A DNA stretch of 64,000 bases, taken from assembly GCF_003086775.1 (NCBI RefSeq), contig NZ_CP026001.1:3872125-3936124 (forward strand), in the 5' to 3' direction. Numbering within the stretch: the first letter of the stretch is position 1; each line of letters opens with the position of its first letter. Below, in pieces: positions 52,019 through 61,031 of this stretch. The position numbers and the translations under genes were made by a program. The notes under the pieces were generated by a model, which worked only from the letters and a program-made list of their open reading frames with translations, was not told where the DNA came from and did no database searches. The DNA comes from Stenotrophomonas sp. ZAC14D1_NAIMI4_1 (GTDB lineage Bacteria > Pseudomonadota > Gammaproteobacteria > Xanthomonadales > Xanthomonadaceae).

Positions 52019-54643
52019 ATGAACACCCGCAAGACTCTGCTTTCGGCAGCCATCGTCGGCTGCCTCGCCTTCTCGGCGCACGCCCAGCAGGCCACCCCGC
52101 AGGACCTGGACACCGTGCAGGTGGTGGGCATCCGCGCCAGCCTGGAAAAGTCGCTGGACACCAAGCGCAACAACGTCGGTGTGTCCGAAGCGATCACCGC
52201 CGAGGACATCGGCAAGTTCCCGAGCACCAACGTTGCTGAAGCGCTGTCGCAGATCCCGGGCGTCACCCTGGACCGCCGCTTCGGCCAGGGCGAGCGCGTC
52301 AGCATCGACGGCACCGACCCCAGCCTCAACCTGTCCTTCCTCGACAACCACCCGGTGGCGCAGGCCATCTGGCTGTATGGCGAGCAGCCCAACCGCGGCT
52401 TCGACTACACGCTGCTGGCCCCGCAGATCCTGGGCCGCGCCGAGATCATCAAGTCGTCCGAAGCGCGACTGACCGAAGGCAGCCTCGGCGGCACCGTGCT
52501 GATGCACACCCGCCAGCCGCTGGACCTGAAGCAGAACGAAGTGGCCGCCTCGGTTGGCTACAGCTACAGCCAGCAGGCCAGCGAAGGCAAGCCGAACGCT
52601 GCCGTGCTGTACAGCTGGAAGAACAACGACGAAACCTTCGGTGTGGCCGTGTCGGCCCAGCATTACGAAGAAGCCGTCGACCGCCAAGGCAAGGAAGTGT
52701 TCGGCTACACCAAGGCCAGTACCTTCCCCAACGCCACCGGCGTGGCCGCCGACGTGGACGTGCCGAACTCGTTCAATGCCGCCTGGTTCCAGCAGGAACG
52801 CAAGCGTGACAGCGCCGTGGTCAACCTGCAGTTCAAGCCGACCGACGAGCTCGAGTTCAACCTGAGCGGCATGTACATCAAGGAAAAGTTCGACAACTAC
52901 AACCAGTCGCTCTATTCCTTCCTGACCTGGAACCCGGGCACCGTCAACGCCGTCAACCAGCTCGGCGACGTGCGCAATGGCGTGGCCACCAGCGGCCACT
53001 CCAACCCCAGCGCCATCGCCAACAGCGGCACGCTGATCTATGACAACAACGTGCGCCTGTCCGAAGTGGTCACCAAGGGCGTGGACCTGCGCGGCGCCTG
53101 GAAGGGCGAAAGCTGGGGCGTGACCGGCCAGGCCGGCCAGAGCAAGTCCGACAACAAGAACCTGGCCCAGTACTTCATCGAGCCGTTCTACAACGGCGGC
53201 TACAGCTGGAACATGGACAAGGGCATCACCTTCGATGACCCGGCAGGCGCCCGCGACCCGGCCAACTGGGGCTCGGCCGGTGGCTGGTTCGGCAACAACG
53301 GCGTGTTCTCCACCGAGAGCAAGGACACCTACGCCCAGCTCGACTTCAACGTCCAGTTCGACAGCATCTTCAACCAGCTGCAGTTCGGCGTGCGCCACGG
53401 CAAGCACGATGAGGCCTTCACCCTCAACGTGTACGGCGGCGTCACCCCGGGCACGCTGGCCGACGTGGGCACCATCGGCCTGACCGACATCCAGGGCTTC
53501 ACCAACGACCAGGGCCACCACGTGCAGGCCGGCCGCAACAACGTGCTGAACTGGGTGCGCAACAGCCCGATCGACTACAGCAACCCCGATCCGGCCAGCT
53601 ACCTCAACAACAGCTGGGCGCTGACCCAGACCAACAACGCGGCCTACGCGCAGCTGAACTTCTCCAACGGCCCGCTGCGCGGCAACCTGGGCGTGCGCTA
53701 CGTCGATTCCAAGACCGAAGGCAGCGGCTTCGTCTACGGCGGCACGCCTACCCTGACCGACCTGGACAGCAAGTGGCAGACCCGCACGAAGAAGGAAGAC
53801 TTCGTGCTGCCGTCGTTGAACGTGGCCTGGGACACCGACAACGACTGGGTGTTCCGCTTCGCCGCGGCCAAGGTGATCGCCTGGGCGCCGTACAACCAGA
53901 TGGTCAACAACACCTTCCTCAACGACACCACCCTGACCGGTTCGGGCGGCAACGCCGATCTGTCGCCGTATGAGTCGTGGAACTTCAACGCTTCGGCCGA
54001 GTACTACTACGCGCCGCAGGCGGTGGTGGCCTGGTCGGTGTTCTACAAGAAGATCGACAACTACATCGATACCTCGGCCACCATCGAGCGCCAGTACAAC
54101 TCGATCCGCGATACCTCGCCGGCCACCTGGGCGAACATCGTCGGTACCAACGGCTGCACCGCCGACGGCTACTGCGATTACAGCATCCAGCGCCCGCGCA
54201 ACGCCGGCAGTGGCCACGTCAAGGGCTTCAACATCAGCTTCCAGCAGCCCTTCGGCGAAAGCGGCTTCGGCCTGACCGCCAACTACACCTACGCCAATGG
54301 TGAGAACAACACCGGCGATCCGCTGCCGTACCAGTCGCGCAATGCCATTGCCTTCAGCCCGTACTACGAGAAGGGCCCGATCAATGCGCGCCTGACCTAT
54401 AACTGGCGTGACAGCTACCTGGCCGGCGGTTACGTGGCCGGTGCCGCCCCGTCCAGCGTGGACGACTACGCGGAACTGGGTGCCAGCTTCGGCTACACCT
54501 TCAACGACAACTGGTCGCTGACGGTGGACGCGCAGAACCTGCTGGACGAGACCTACTTCCAGTACCTGGGTGACAAGGAACACCTGGCTGGCAAGTACAA
54601 GAGTGGCCGCCGCTACATGGCCACCCTGCACTTCAAGTTCTAA
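52019..54643 (+). CDS. TonB-dependent receptor, probable chito-oligosaccharide/GlcNAc uptake
   Basis: An 874-residue outer-membrane receptor of the Xanthomonas/Caulobacter carbohydrate class. It has a signal peptide (residues 1-23), a TonB box near LDTVQVVGIRASLEKSLDTKR, a plug with EDIGKFPSTNVAEALSQIPGV and VSIDGTDPSLNLSFLDNHPV, and a barrel ending YMATLHFKF. ATG 52019 has GAGGAGAG before it. Class and position between the kinase and the hexosaminidase point to import of chitin-derived sugars. A very strong hairpin terminator follows 21 bases after the stop. Confidence 0.92.
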   Translation: MNTRKTLLSAAIVGCLAFSAHAQQATPQDLDTVQVVGIRASLEKSLDTKRNNVGVSEAITAEDIGKFPSTNVAEALSQIPGVTLDRRFGQGERVSIDGTDPSLNLSFLDNHPVAQAIWLYGEQPNRGFDYTLLAPQILGRAEIIKSSEARLTEGSLGGTVLMHTRQPLDLKQNEVAASVGYSYSQQASEGKPNAAVLYSWKNNDETFGVAVSAQHYEEAVDRQGKEVFGYTKASTFPNATGVAADVDVPNSFNAAWFQQERKRDSAVVNLQFKPTDELEFNLSGMYIKEKFDNYNQSLYSFLTWNPGTVNAVNQLGDVRNGVATSGHSNPSAIANSGTLIYDNNVRLSEVVTKGVDLRGAWKGESWGVTGQAGQSKSDNKNLAQYFIEPFYNGGYSWNMDKGITFDDPAGARDPANWGSAGGWFGNNGVFSTESKDTYAQLDFNVQFDSIFNQLQFGVRHGKHDEAFTLNVYGGVTPGTLADVGTIGLTDIQGFTNDQGHHVQAGRNNVLNWVRNSPIDYSNPDPASYLNNSWALTQTNNAAYAQLNFSNGPLRGNLGVRYVDSKTEGSGFVYGGTPTLTDLDSKWQTRTKKEDFVLPSLNVAWDTDNDWVFRFAAAKVIAWAPYNQMVNNTFLNDTTLTGSGGNADLSPYESWNFNASAEYYYAPQAVVAWSVFYKKIDNYIDTSATIERQYNSIRDTSPATWANIVGTNGCTADGYCDYSIQRPRNAGSGHVKGFNISFQQPFGESGFGLTANYTYANGENNTGDPLPYQSRNAIAFSPYYEKGPINARLTYNWRDSYLAGGYVAGAAPSSVDDYAELGASFGYTFNDNWSLTVDAQNLLDETYFQYLGDKEHLAGKYKSGRRYMATLHFKF

Positions 54644-54664
54644 GACTGCACCAGCTGCACATCG

Positions 54665-54692
54665 CGACGGGCCCGGATTTCCGGGCCCGTCG
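54665..54692 (+). terminator. Strong hairpin after the receptor gene
   Basis: CGACGGGCCCGG-ATTT-CCGGGCCCGTCG is a perfect 12-bp stem with a four-base loop, 21 bases after the receptor stop. It lacks a U tract. It probably ends or attenuates the receptor transcript before the hexosaminidase gene. Confidence 0.75.
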
Positions 54693-54770
54693 TACGATGG
54701 GAGACCGGAATCGCCGCCTGCGCGGCGGCCACGCGCGGCACAGCGAGCCGCCCACCACAGGAGTGAGACG

Positions 54771-57119
54771 ATGCGACCCTTCCCCCTTGCCAGCATGCTG
54801 CTGGGCCTGGCGCTGCTTCCCGCCGCCGCCCAGGCGGCCGATCTGCCGGCACTGGATACCGGCCCCGGCCCGCAGCTGCGCGCCGGCAGCCTGATGCTGA
54901 TCCCCGCGCCGGCCAACGTGCAGCGTGGCAATGGCGCCGGCATCACCGTGGCCGCAGGCACGGCCCTGCACGCCGACAGCGAAGCCGAGCAGCGCGTGGC
55001 AGCCCAGTTCGCCGACCTGCTGGCGCGCAGTGGCGGCCCGCGCCTGGCGCTGGCCAGCGGCAAGACCGCTGCCCGGGCCGCTGGCAAGGGCGGCAGCATC
55101 CGCTTCCAGATCATTCCCACCTTCCGCGACAGCGGCGAGGGCTACACGCTGGAGAGCACCGCCCAGGGCGTGCTGGTGCAGGCCGGCAACGAGACCGGCC
55201 TGTTCTACGGCGCCACCACCCTGGCCCAGTTGGCCACCGGCGGCAGCCAGGGCGTGCTGCCGGCCGTGCAGATCCAGGATGCGCCGCGTTTCAGCTGGCG
55301 CGGCTTCATGCTCGACTCGGCACGCCACTTCCAGAGCCTGGATGAAATCAAGCGCGTGCTCGATGCCATGGCCGCGCACAAGCTCAACACCTTCCATTGG
55401 CACCTGACCGATGACCAGGGCTGGCGCATGGAGATCAAGCGCTACCCGAAGCTGACCGAAGTGGGCAGCTGCCGCCTGCCGGCCGGCGATGGCGGCATCG
55501 ATCCGGTGACGAAGCAGGAATACCCGTACTGCGGTTTCTACACGCAGGAGCAGATCCGTGAAGTGATCGCCTATGCCGCCGCGCTGCATATCCAGGTGAT
55601 TCCGGAAATCGACGTGCCCGGCCACGCCACCGCGGCGATCGCGGCCTACCCGGAACTGGGCTCGATCAGCACGCCGCTGAAGCCGATCAGCGAATGGGGC
55701 GTGTTCCCGAACCTGTTCAATGTCGAGGACGGCACCGTCACCTTCCTGGAGAACGTGCTGGAAGAAGTGATCCAGCTGTTCCCCGCCAAGTACGTGCACG
55801 TGGGTGGCGACGAGGCGGTGAAGGACCAGTGGATCGCATCGAAGCAGGTGCAGCAGCGCATGCGCGAACTGGGCATCAAGGATGAGATGGCCATGCAGAG
55901 CCACATCATCAAGCGCCTGGAGACCTTCCTGGAGGAACACGACCGCCGGCTGATCGGCTGGGACGAGATCCTCGAAGGCGGCCTGCCGCCGCAGGCCACG
56001 GTGATGTCCTGGCGCGGCACCGAAGGCGGCCTGGCTGCAGCCAGCAGCGGCCACGACGTGGTGATGTCGCCGGTCAGCCACCTGTACCTGGATTACCTGC
56101 AGACCGGCTCGCCGAACGAGCCGCCGGGCCGCCCGGCGCAGGTCAACCTGGCCAAGCTGTACGCCTTCGAGCCGGTGCCGGCCGAGCTGGCCGCCGACAA
56201 GCGCGGGCACATCCTGGGCCTGCAGGCGAACATGTTCACCGAGCACACGCGCAGCTACGCACGCCTGCAGCACAACCTGTTCCCGCGCCTGGCCGCCGTG
56301 GCCGAAACCGGCTGGAGCACGCCGGAGCAGCGCGACTTCCGCGATTTCCTCGCCCGCCTGCCCGCGCAGCTGCAACGCTACCGCGCCTGGGGCCTGGCCT
56401 ATGCGCAGACACCGTTCGAAGTGGGCGTGGCCCATACCGACGACCGCGCCGCGAACACGGTGACCGTGTCGCTGGCCAACCCGCTGGGCTATGAAGTGCG
56501 CTACAGCACCAACGGCAGCCCGGTGACGGCATCCTCGCCGCTGTACCAGCAGCCGCTGACCCAGCCGGTGCCGGCCACCGTGCAGGCGGCCGCGTTCTTC
56601 CAGGGCCAGCCGCTGGCCGCCGCACCGACGGTGGCCTCGTTCACCGCGCAGTCGCTGCTCAGCCGCCACAGCCAGGAACTGCGCAGCTGCGTGGGCGAAA
56701 AGGGCCTGGTGCTGCGCCTGGAAGACGACGGCCCGCGCGAAGGCGCACGCACGGTGTTCACCGTGGACATCTTCCAGCCGTGCTGGCGCTGGCCGTCGGC
56801 ACAGCTGGACGGCATCGGCAGTGTTGAAGTGCGGGCCGGGCGCATTCCGTACTACTTCCAGCTGGCCCACGACGAGCCGGCGCGCAGGTTCGAGAAGGCC
56901 AGGAGCCGCAACGGCGAGATGCTGGTCCGTCGCGGTGACTGCACCGGCAAGGTCGTTGCCCAGGTGCCGCTGCCGGCCAACACCGATGAGAATGGCTTTG
57001 TCACCCTGCGCGCGGCGCTGCCGAAGGGGATCTCGGGTCGCGACGATCTGTGCATCAACTTCACCGGCGATACGCGCCCGGCGATGTGGGTGCTGGATGA
57101 GATGACGCTGCAGAAGTAA
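54771..57119 (+). CDS. Beta-N-acetylhexosaminidase (GH20)
   Basis: A 782-residue exported glycoside hydrolase family 20 enzyme. It has a signal peptide (residues 1-23), an N-terminal GH20b domain, and the catalytic barrel with FSWRGFMLDSARHF, HKLNTFHWHLTDDQGWRMEI, PEIDVPGHATAAIAAYPEL and the catalytic pair Asp347-Glu348 in HVGGDEAVKD. A C-terminal chitobiase-type domain and a further beta domain with Cys residues follow. ATG 54771 with AGGAG upstream is the start. It would release GlcNAc from chito-oligosaccharides in the periplasm, feeding NagP. It is the last gene of the rightward nag arm. Confidence 0.95.
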   Translation: MRPFPLASMLLGLALLPAAAQAADLPALDTGPGPQLRAGSLMLIPAPANVQRGNGAGITVAAGTALHADSEAEQRVAAQFADLLARSGGPRLALASGKTAARAAGKGGSIRFQIIPTFRDSGEGYTLESTAQGVLVQAGNETGLFYGATTLAQLATGGSQGVLPAVQIQDAPRFSWRGFMLDSARHFQSLDEIKRVLDAMAAHKLNTFHWHLTDDQGWRMEIKRYPKLTEVGSCRLPAGDGGIDPVTKQEYPYCGFYTQEQIREVIAYAAALHIQVIPEIDVPGHATAAIAAYPELGSISTPLKPISEWGVFPNLFNVEDGTVTFLENVLEEVIQLFPAKYVHVGGDEAVKDQWIASKQVQQRMRELGIKDEMAMQSHIIKRLETFLEEHDRRLIGWDEILEGGLPPQATVMSWRGTEGGLAAASSGHDVVMSPVSHLYLDYLQTGSPNEPPGRPAQVNLAKLYAFEPVPAELAADKRGHILGLQANMFTEHTRSYARLQHNLFPRLAAVAETGWSTPEQRDFRDFLARLPAQLQRYRAWGLAYAQTPFEVGVAHTDDRAANTVTVSLANPLGYEVRYSTNGSPVTASSPLYQQPLTQPVPATVQAAAFFQGQPLAAAPTVASFTAQSLLSRHSQELRSCVGEKGLVLRLEDDGPREGARTVFTVDIFQPCWRWPSAQLDGIGSVEVRAGRIPYYFQLAHDEPARRFEKARSRNGEMLVRRGDCTGKVVAQVPLPANTDENGFVTLRAALPKGISGRDDLCINFTGDTRPAMWVLDEMTLQK

Positions 57120-57123
57120 CGGC

Positions 57124-57191
57124 ATCCACGCATGGCGTGGATCTACTGGCCCGGGGTCGGATCCCTTTCCGTAGGAAAGGGCTCTGACCCC
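57124..57191. repeat. SMAG-type hairpin and GGGGTC palindrome between convergent genes
   Basis: ATCCACGCATGGCGTGGAT (57124-57142, also at 11089-11107) followed by CTAC is a reverse GTAG repeat. It is followed by an 18-bp inverted repeat (57153-57170 with 57174-57191, two mismatches, outer GGGGTC/GACCCC). The second is related to the palindrome at 3904-3944 and likewise sits between convergent genes, so it is a probable bidirectional terminator. Confidence 0.7.
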
Positions 57192-57204
57192 AAGCGCGGT
57201 TACC

Positions 57205-57597
57205 TCAGCCCCGCCAGCGCAGCAGGATGTCGCGCAGCGGGGTCAGGGCGGTCGTCAGGCCCGACAACACGCCGATCGTGTTGGCCAGTGCATCCATCGG
57301 GTCGGCGCTGCGGTTGCTGGTCAGCGCGCCCTGCGCGAACTCGATGCCCACGCCCATCAGCACCAGGCCCACGCCCGCCCACAGCAGCGGCGTACCACGG
57401 CGGAACAACTGCACCGCGCTGCCGGACAGGATGAAATAGGCCAGGAAATGCTCGACCTTGTCGCCGTTCTGCGGCAGGTCGATCGGCGGCGGCGGGATCA
57501 GGCAGACCACGATCACCACCAGCACTGCCAGCAGCCACAACGCCGTCCACAGCCGTGGGCGACGCAGCGGCTTGATCACCGGCAACGCCGCACTCAC
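57205..57597 (-). CDS. VanZ-family membrane protein
   Basis: A 130-residue protein with about four hydrophobic segments and the VanZ-like pattern NGDKVEHFLAYFILSGSAVQLF, then GVGIEFAQGALTSNRSADPMDALANTIGV. In teicoplanin-resistance clusters VanZ contributes low-level resistance; chromosomal Gram-negative copies have no known role. Its ATG overlaps the methyltransferase stop (ATGA), so the two are coupled. Confidence 0.85.
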   Translation of the reverse strand: MSAALPVIKPLRRPRLWTALWLLAVLVVIVVCLIPPPPIDLPQNGDKVEHFLAYFILSGSAVQLFRRGTPLLWAGVGLVLMGVGIEFAQGALTSNRSADPMDALANTIGVLSGLTTALTPLRDILLRWRG

Positions 57598-58778
57598 AGG
57601 CGCCAGCTCAGGTCACCCAGCTCGAAGGCCGGTTCGAAATCCACCTCGCGCTGCAGGCCGATCACCTGGAAGCGCTCGCCCATCTCGGTCGGCAGGGTCA
57701 GCTTCTTCACCTGGTCGCGCAGCTGGATGCGGCCCACTTCATCGGTACGCTCCTCGGCCAGCACCAGCACCTGGTCCAGCCCGTTGCCAAGCAGGAAGCT
57801 GGCCTGGCTGCAGTAACCGGCAAGCTCGAAGCCACCGTGCAGGCCCGCTTCGGCCATGGCGGTGAAATCCACCGACGCAGTGATGTCCTGCAGCCCCGGC
57901 CAGCGGTACACCTCGTTGTGCACGTGGTGGCGGTAGAACGCACGCACGGTGCCATCATCGCGGTCGTGCTGGTAGAACTCGCCGCGGTTGTAGCCATAGT
58001 CGACGAACAGCATTGCGCCGCGCTGCAGGCCGCCGGCCACCGCCTGCAGCCAGTACGGCAGCTGCGGCAGCACTTCGGAGCGGTAGCCATCGGCGAAGGG
58101 CTTTTCCAGATAGCGTTCCAGGTGCCGCACCGCGCCGTTGAGCAGCACGTCGGCCGGCTGCGCGCCGCGCATGAAGTTGCCGTCGCCATCCAGCTCGACG
58201 GTTTCCTCGTAGACCTCGCCGTCCTTGATGAGGAAACGCGGGGTCGGCAGCGCGTCGATCACCTCGTTGGCGAATACCACACCGTCCCAGTCATCGTCGA
58301 ACGGGCGGTCGACCCACTCCACCCGGCCGGCCAGCTCGGCCGGCAGGTTCTGCTGCAGGCGCTGCTGCTGGCGCTGGCGCAGATCGGCACTGGGTTCGAG
58401 GATGGCGTAACGCGCCGGCAGCGCGTCCAGTTCGGCCAGGCGCAGCAGCACGGCCTCGGCGAAAGCGCCGGTGCCGCCGCCCAGTTCCAGCATGCGCGCG
58501 TGCGCATCCAGCTGGGCGAACACCGGGGCCAGCGCGTTGGCCACGCTGCCAGCGAACAGGCTGCCGAGCTCGGGCGCGGTGGTGAAATCGCCACTGCCGC
58601 CGAACTTGCTGGCGCCGGCGCTGTAATAGCCCCAGCCGGGGGCGTAAAGGCACAGCTCCATGAAGCGCGAGAACGGGATCGCCCCGCCCTGCGCAAGGAT
58701 TTCGGCACGCAGGGCGGCCGCCAGCTGGTCGCTGTGGGCCAGGGCGTCGGCTTCGGGCAGGGGGAAGGTGGGCTGCAT
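57594..58778 (-). CDS. MidA/NDUFAF7-type SAM-dependent methyltransferase
   Basis: A 394-residue protein of the COG1565 family. It has IPFSRFMELCLYAPGWGYYSAG, FTTAPELGSLFAGSVANAL, the SAM-binding LELGGGTGAFAEAVL and FANEVIDALPTPRFL. The eukaryotic member NDUFAF7 methylates an arginine in complex I assembly; the bacterial target is not established. ATG 58778 is the family-consistent start. It is divergent from the pteridine reductase gene, with 58 bases between the starts. Confidence 0.9.
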   Translation of the reverse strand: MQPTFPLPEADALAHSDQLAAALRAEILAQGGAIPFSRFMELCLYAPGWGYYSAGASKFGGSGDFTTAPELGSLFAGSVANALAPVFAQLDAHARMLELGGGTGAFAEAVLLRLAELDALPARYAILEPSADLRQRQQQRLQQNLPAELAGRVEWVDRPFDDDWDGVVFANEVIDALPTPRFLIKDGEVYEETVELDGDGNFMRGAQPADVLLNGAVRHLERYLEKPFADGYRSEVLPQLPYWLQAVAGGLQRGAMLFVDYGYNRGEFYQHDRDDGTVRAFYRHHVHNEVYRWPGLQDITASVDFTAMAEAGLHGGFELAGYCSQASFLLGNGLDQVLVLAEERTDEVGRIQLRDQVKKLTLPTEMGERFQVIGLQREVDFEPAFELGDLSWRL

Positions 58779-58836
58779 GGTGTCTTCGAATGCGGTGACA
58801 ATGGTGCACAGGATAGCCGAGCCTTGGAGGACCCTC

Positions 58837-59574
58837 ATGAGCGACACCGCCCCCGTGGCCCTGATCACCGGCAGCGCCCGCCGGATCGGTGCGGCCATCG
58901 CCCGCCAGTTCCACGCCTGTGGCTGGTCGGTGGTGCTGCACGCCCACACGTCCAGCGCCGAGCTGCAGCAGGCCGCGTTCGACCTGGAGAACATCCGCCC
59001 GGGCAGCGTGCTGGCCCTGCAGGCCGACCTGCGCGACGCCGATGCCCTGTCCGATCTGGTGGAACAGGCCGTGGCCCACTTCGGCCGCCTGGACGCGCTG
59101 GTCAACAACGCCTCCAACTTCTTCCCCACTCCGCTGGGCCAGGTCACCGCCGCGGCCATGGACGAGCTGTACGCGGTCAACGCCCGCGCGCCGCTGCTGC
59201 TGTCACAGGCCGCCGCACCCTACCTGCGCCGGCAGCAGGGCTGCATCGTCAACCTGACCGATCTGCACGGCACCGACCCGATGCGCGACCACATCGCCTA
59301 CACCATGGCCAAGGCCGCGCTGGAAATGGCCACCCGCTCGCTGGCACTGGAACTGGCCCCGAAGGTGCGGGTGAATGCCGTGGCGCCGGGCGCGATCCTG
59401 TGGCCGGAACAGGGCAAGGACGATTTCGCCCGCGAGGCACTGCTGGCGCGCACGCCGCTGGCCCGCATCGGCACCGTCGAGGAGATTGCCGAGGCGGTGT
59501 ATTGGCTGGTGGCCGAGGCCAGCTTCGTCACCGGCCACACCCTGCGCGTGGATGGTGGGCGTACGGTCAGTTGA
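58837..59574 (+). CDS. Pteridine reductase (SDR family)
   Basis: A 245-residue short-chain dehydrogenase with the PTR1-type variant cofactor motif TGSARRIGAAIA in place of TGxxxGIG. It has NNASNFF, the catalytic Tyr-x3-Lys in YTMAKAALEMATRSLALELA and the NAVAPGAILWPE block. PTR1/FolM enzymes reduce dihydrobiopterin, dihydromonapterin or dihydrofolate with NADPH. The next gene, folK, also belongs to folate metabolism. The ribosome-binding site is TTGGAGG. Confidence 0.92.
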   Translation: MSDTAPVALITGSARRIGAAIARQFHACGWSVVLHAHTSSAELQQAAFDLENIRPGSVLALQADLRDADALSDLVEQAVAHFGRLDALVNNASNFFPTPLGQVTAAAMDELYAVNARAPLLLSQAAAPYLRRQQGCIVNLTDLHGTDPMRDHIAYTMAKAALEMATRSLALELAPKVRVNAVAPGAILWPEQGKDDFAREALLARTPLARIGTVEEIAEAVYWLVAEASFVTGHTLRVDGGRTVS

Positions 59575-59577
59575 CAT

Positions 59578-59628
59578 GTTGCCGGCCAGCGGCCGGCACT
59601 ACCGGTAGCGCCGGCCGCTGGCCGGCGA
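59578..59628. repeat. SMAG dimer (two facing GTAG hairpins)
   Basis: A reverse-orientation copy (59578-59602, ending CACTAC) and a forward copy (59605-59628, starting GTAG) lie back to back between convergent genes. Each has a GCCGGCC/GGCCGGC stem, and together they could form one long structure. Confidence 0.85.
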
Positions 59629-59632
59629 CCCT

Positions 59633-60118
59633 TCATCCCAGGTCCACGACCTCGAAGGCTTCACCATGCTGCTTGTGCGCCCGCCACAGCGTGGCCAGGT
59701 CCTGGCCGCTCACCGGATCGATGAAGTCCGGCGCGATGTCCGCCAGCGGCTTCAGTACGAAGGCGTGCTTCAGTTCCGGGCGCGGGATGCGCAGATGGCC
59801 GGGGCCTTCCACCACCAGGTCGCCGTAGAACACCACGTCGATGTCCAGCGTACGGTCGGAGAAGCGCGGCCCGCTGCGGTCGCGGCCATGCGCGTCTTCC
59901 AGCGCATGCAGCCAGTCGTCCAGTTCCTGCAGCGGCAGATCGGTCTGGATCGCCACGCCATTGTTGAGGAAGGCCGGGCCATCGAAGCCGACCGCGGCAG
60001 TGCGATAGGCCGGTGAGACCTGCAGCGCGCCGAAGCGCTCGCGCAGGGCCGTCACCGCGGCGTGGAGGTAGCGGCGAGGCTGGACGTTGCTGCCCAGGCT
60101 CAGGAGCACGGTGGTCAT
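59633..60118 (-). CDS. folK: 6-hydroxymethyl-7,8-dihydropterin pyrophosphokinase
   Basis: A 161-residue enzyme of folate synthesis that transfers pyrophosphate from ATP to hydroxymethyl-dihydropterin. Family blocks are LLSLGSNVQPRRYL, FLNNGVAIQTDL, RSGPRFSDRTLDIDVVFYGD (metal-binding DxD) and IPRPELKHAFVLKPLADIAPDF. The length is standard. It is convergent with the pteridine reductase gene through a SMAG dimer. The start is ATG 60118. Confidence 0.96.
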   Translation of the reverse strand: MTTVLLSLGSNVQPRRYLHAAVTALRERFGALQVSPAYRTAAVGFDGPAFLNNGVAIQTDLPLQELDDWLHALEDAHGRDRSGPRFSDRTLDIDVVFYGDLVVEGPGHLRIPRPELKHAFVLKPLADIAPDFIDPVSGQDLATLWRAHKQHGEAFEVVDLG

Positions 60119-60211
60119 GCGGTTCCGGTGACGGCGATCAGGTGGGGGGTGGGCATGCCGTCGTCACGGCGGCCTGCCTACAATCCGGGATGCACATGAT
60201 AGGACACCCAC

Positions 60212-60961
60212 ATGACCTATTGCGTTGGAATCGAGGTGGACGAAGGCCTGGTCTTCGCCGCCGACACCCGGACCAATGCCGCGCTGGACGATGTCCGCGT
60301 GCACCGCAAGCTGCACGTGTTCGAGTACCCCGGCGAGGCGACCTTCGTACTGATGGCCGCGGGCAACCTGGCCACCACCCAGCTGCTGGTCTCACGCCTG
60401 CAGCGTGATGCCGCCGAAGAACGAACGCCCAACCTGCGGCAGATGCGCCATCTGTTCGAAGCCGCCGCCTACGTCGGCGCGCTGCTGGTGGACAGCCAGG
60501 TGAAGTGCCAGCACACCGAACACGGCCACGACGGCGTCAACACCCAGGCCACGCTGATCTTCGGCGGGCAGATCGCCGGCGAGCAGCCGGGGCTGTACAT
60601 GGTCTACCCGCTGGGCAACGCCATCGCCGCTTCGCCGGAGACGCCGTACCTGCAGATCGGTGAATCCAAGTACGGCAAGCCGATCCTCGACCGCATCGTC
60701 AGCCCGGCCACGCGGCTGGAAGATGCCGCGCGCACCGCGCTGCTGTCGCTGGATTCGACCATCCGTTCGAACCTGTCGGTGGGCCTGCCGATCGACATGG
60801 TGCTGCTGCGCAAGGGCGAACTGCAGGTGAGCCAGCAACTGCGCTTCACCGCCGATTCGCCGCTGTATGCCGATATCCACAACAACTGGTCGCGGCGGCT
60901 GGAACAGGCGGTGGCGAGCCTGCCACGGTTTCCATGGGAGGCGCCCGGCTCCGACGCGTGA
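60212..60961 (+). CDS. Anbu (proteasome-related Ntn-hydrolase, bacterial proteasome homologue)
   Basis: A 249-residue protein starting MTYCVGIEVDEGLVFAADTRTNA. The second residue is threonine, the expected nucleophile after methionine removal, and the following strand order matches the Anbu family rather than HslV or proteasome beta subunits. Anbu forms ring or helical assemblies; its substrates are unclear. In many proteobacteria it is found with an ATP-grasp, an alpha-E and a transglutaminase gene, but none is beside it here. A SMAG pair follows. Confidence 0.92.
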   Translation: MTYCVGIEVDEGLVFAADTRTNAALDDVRVHRKLHVFEYPGEATFVLMAAGNLATTQLLVSRLQRDAAEERTPNLRQMRHLFEAAAYVGALLVDSQVKCQHTEHGHDGVNTQATLIFGGQIAGEQPGLYMVYPLGNAIAASPETPYLQIGESKYGKPILDRIVSPATRLEDAARTALLSLDSTIRSNLSVGLPIDMVLLRKGELQVSQQLRFTADSPLYADIHNNWSRRLEQAVASLPRFPWEAPGSDA

Positions 60962-60964
60962 CAC

Positions 60965-61025
60965 CGCCGGGCATGGCCCGGCGCTACCGGGTCAAGTTGA
61001 CGGTAGTGCCGGCCGCTGGCCGGCA
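60965..61025. repeat. Two SMAG-type hairpins
   Basis: A reverse copy CGCCGGGCATGGCCCGGCG plus CTAC (60965-60987) and a forward copy, GTAG plus TGCCGGCCGCTGGCCGGCA (61003-61025), lie between the convergent Anbu and histidine kinase genes. Confidence 0.85.
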
Positions 61026-61031
61026 GCCCCT

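Noticed and set aside
51998..55120. A 1040-codon open frame opposite the nag-locus TonB-dependent receptor
   Set aside because: Its translation is Val/Gly/His-rich shadow sequence and the plus strand clearly encodes the receptor with signal peptide and plug motifs.
54633..57125. An 830-codon open frame opposite the GH20 hexosaminidase
   Set aside because: The plus strand holds the catalytic HVGGDE and complete GH20 blocks; the antisense translation has none.
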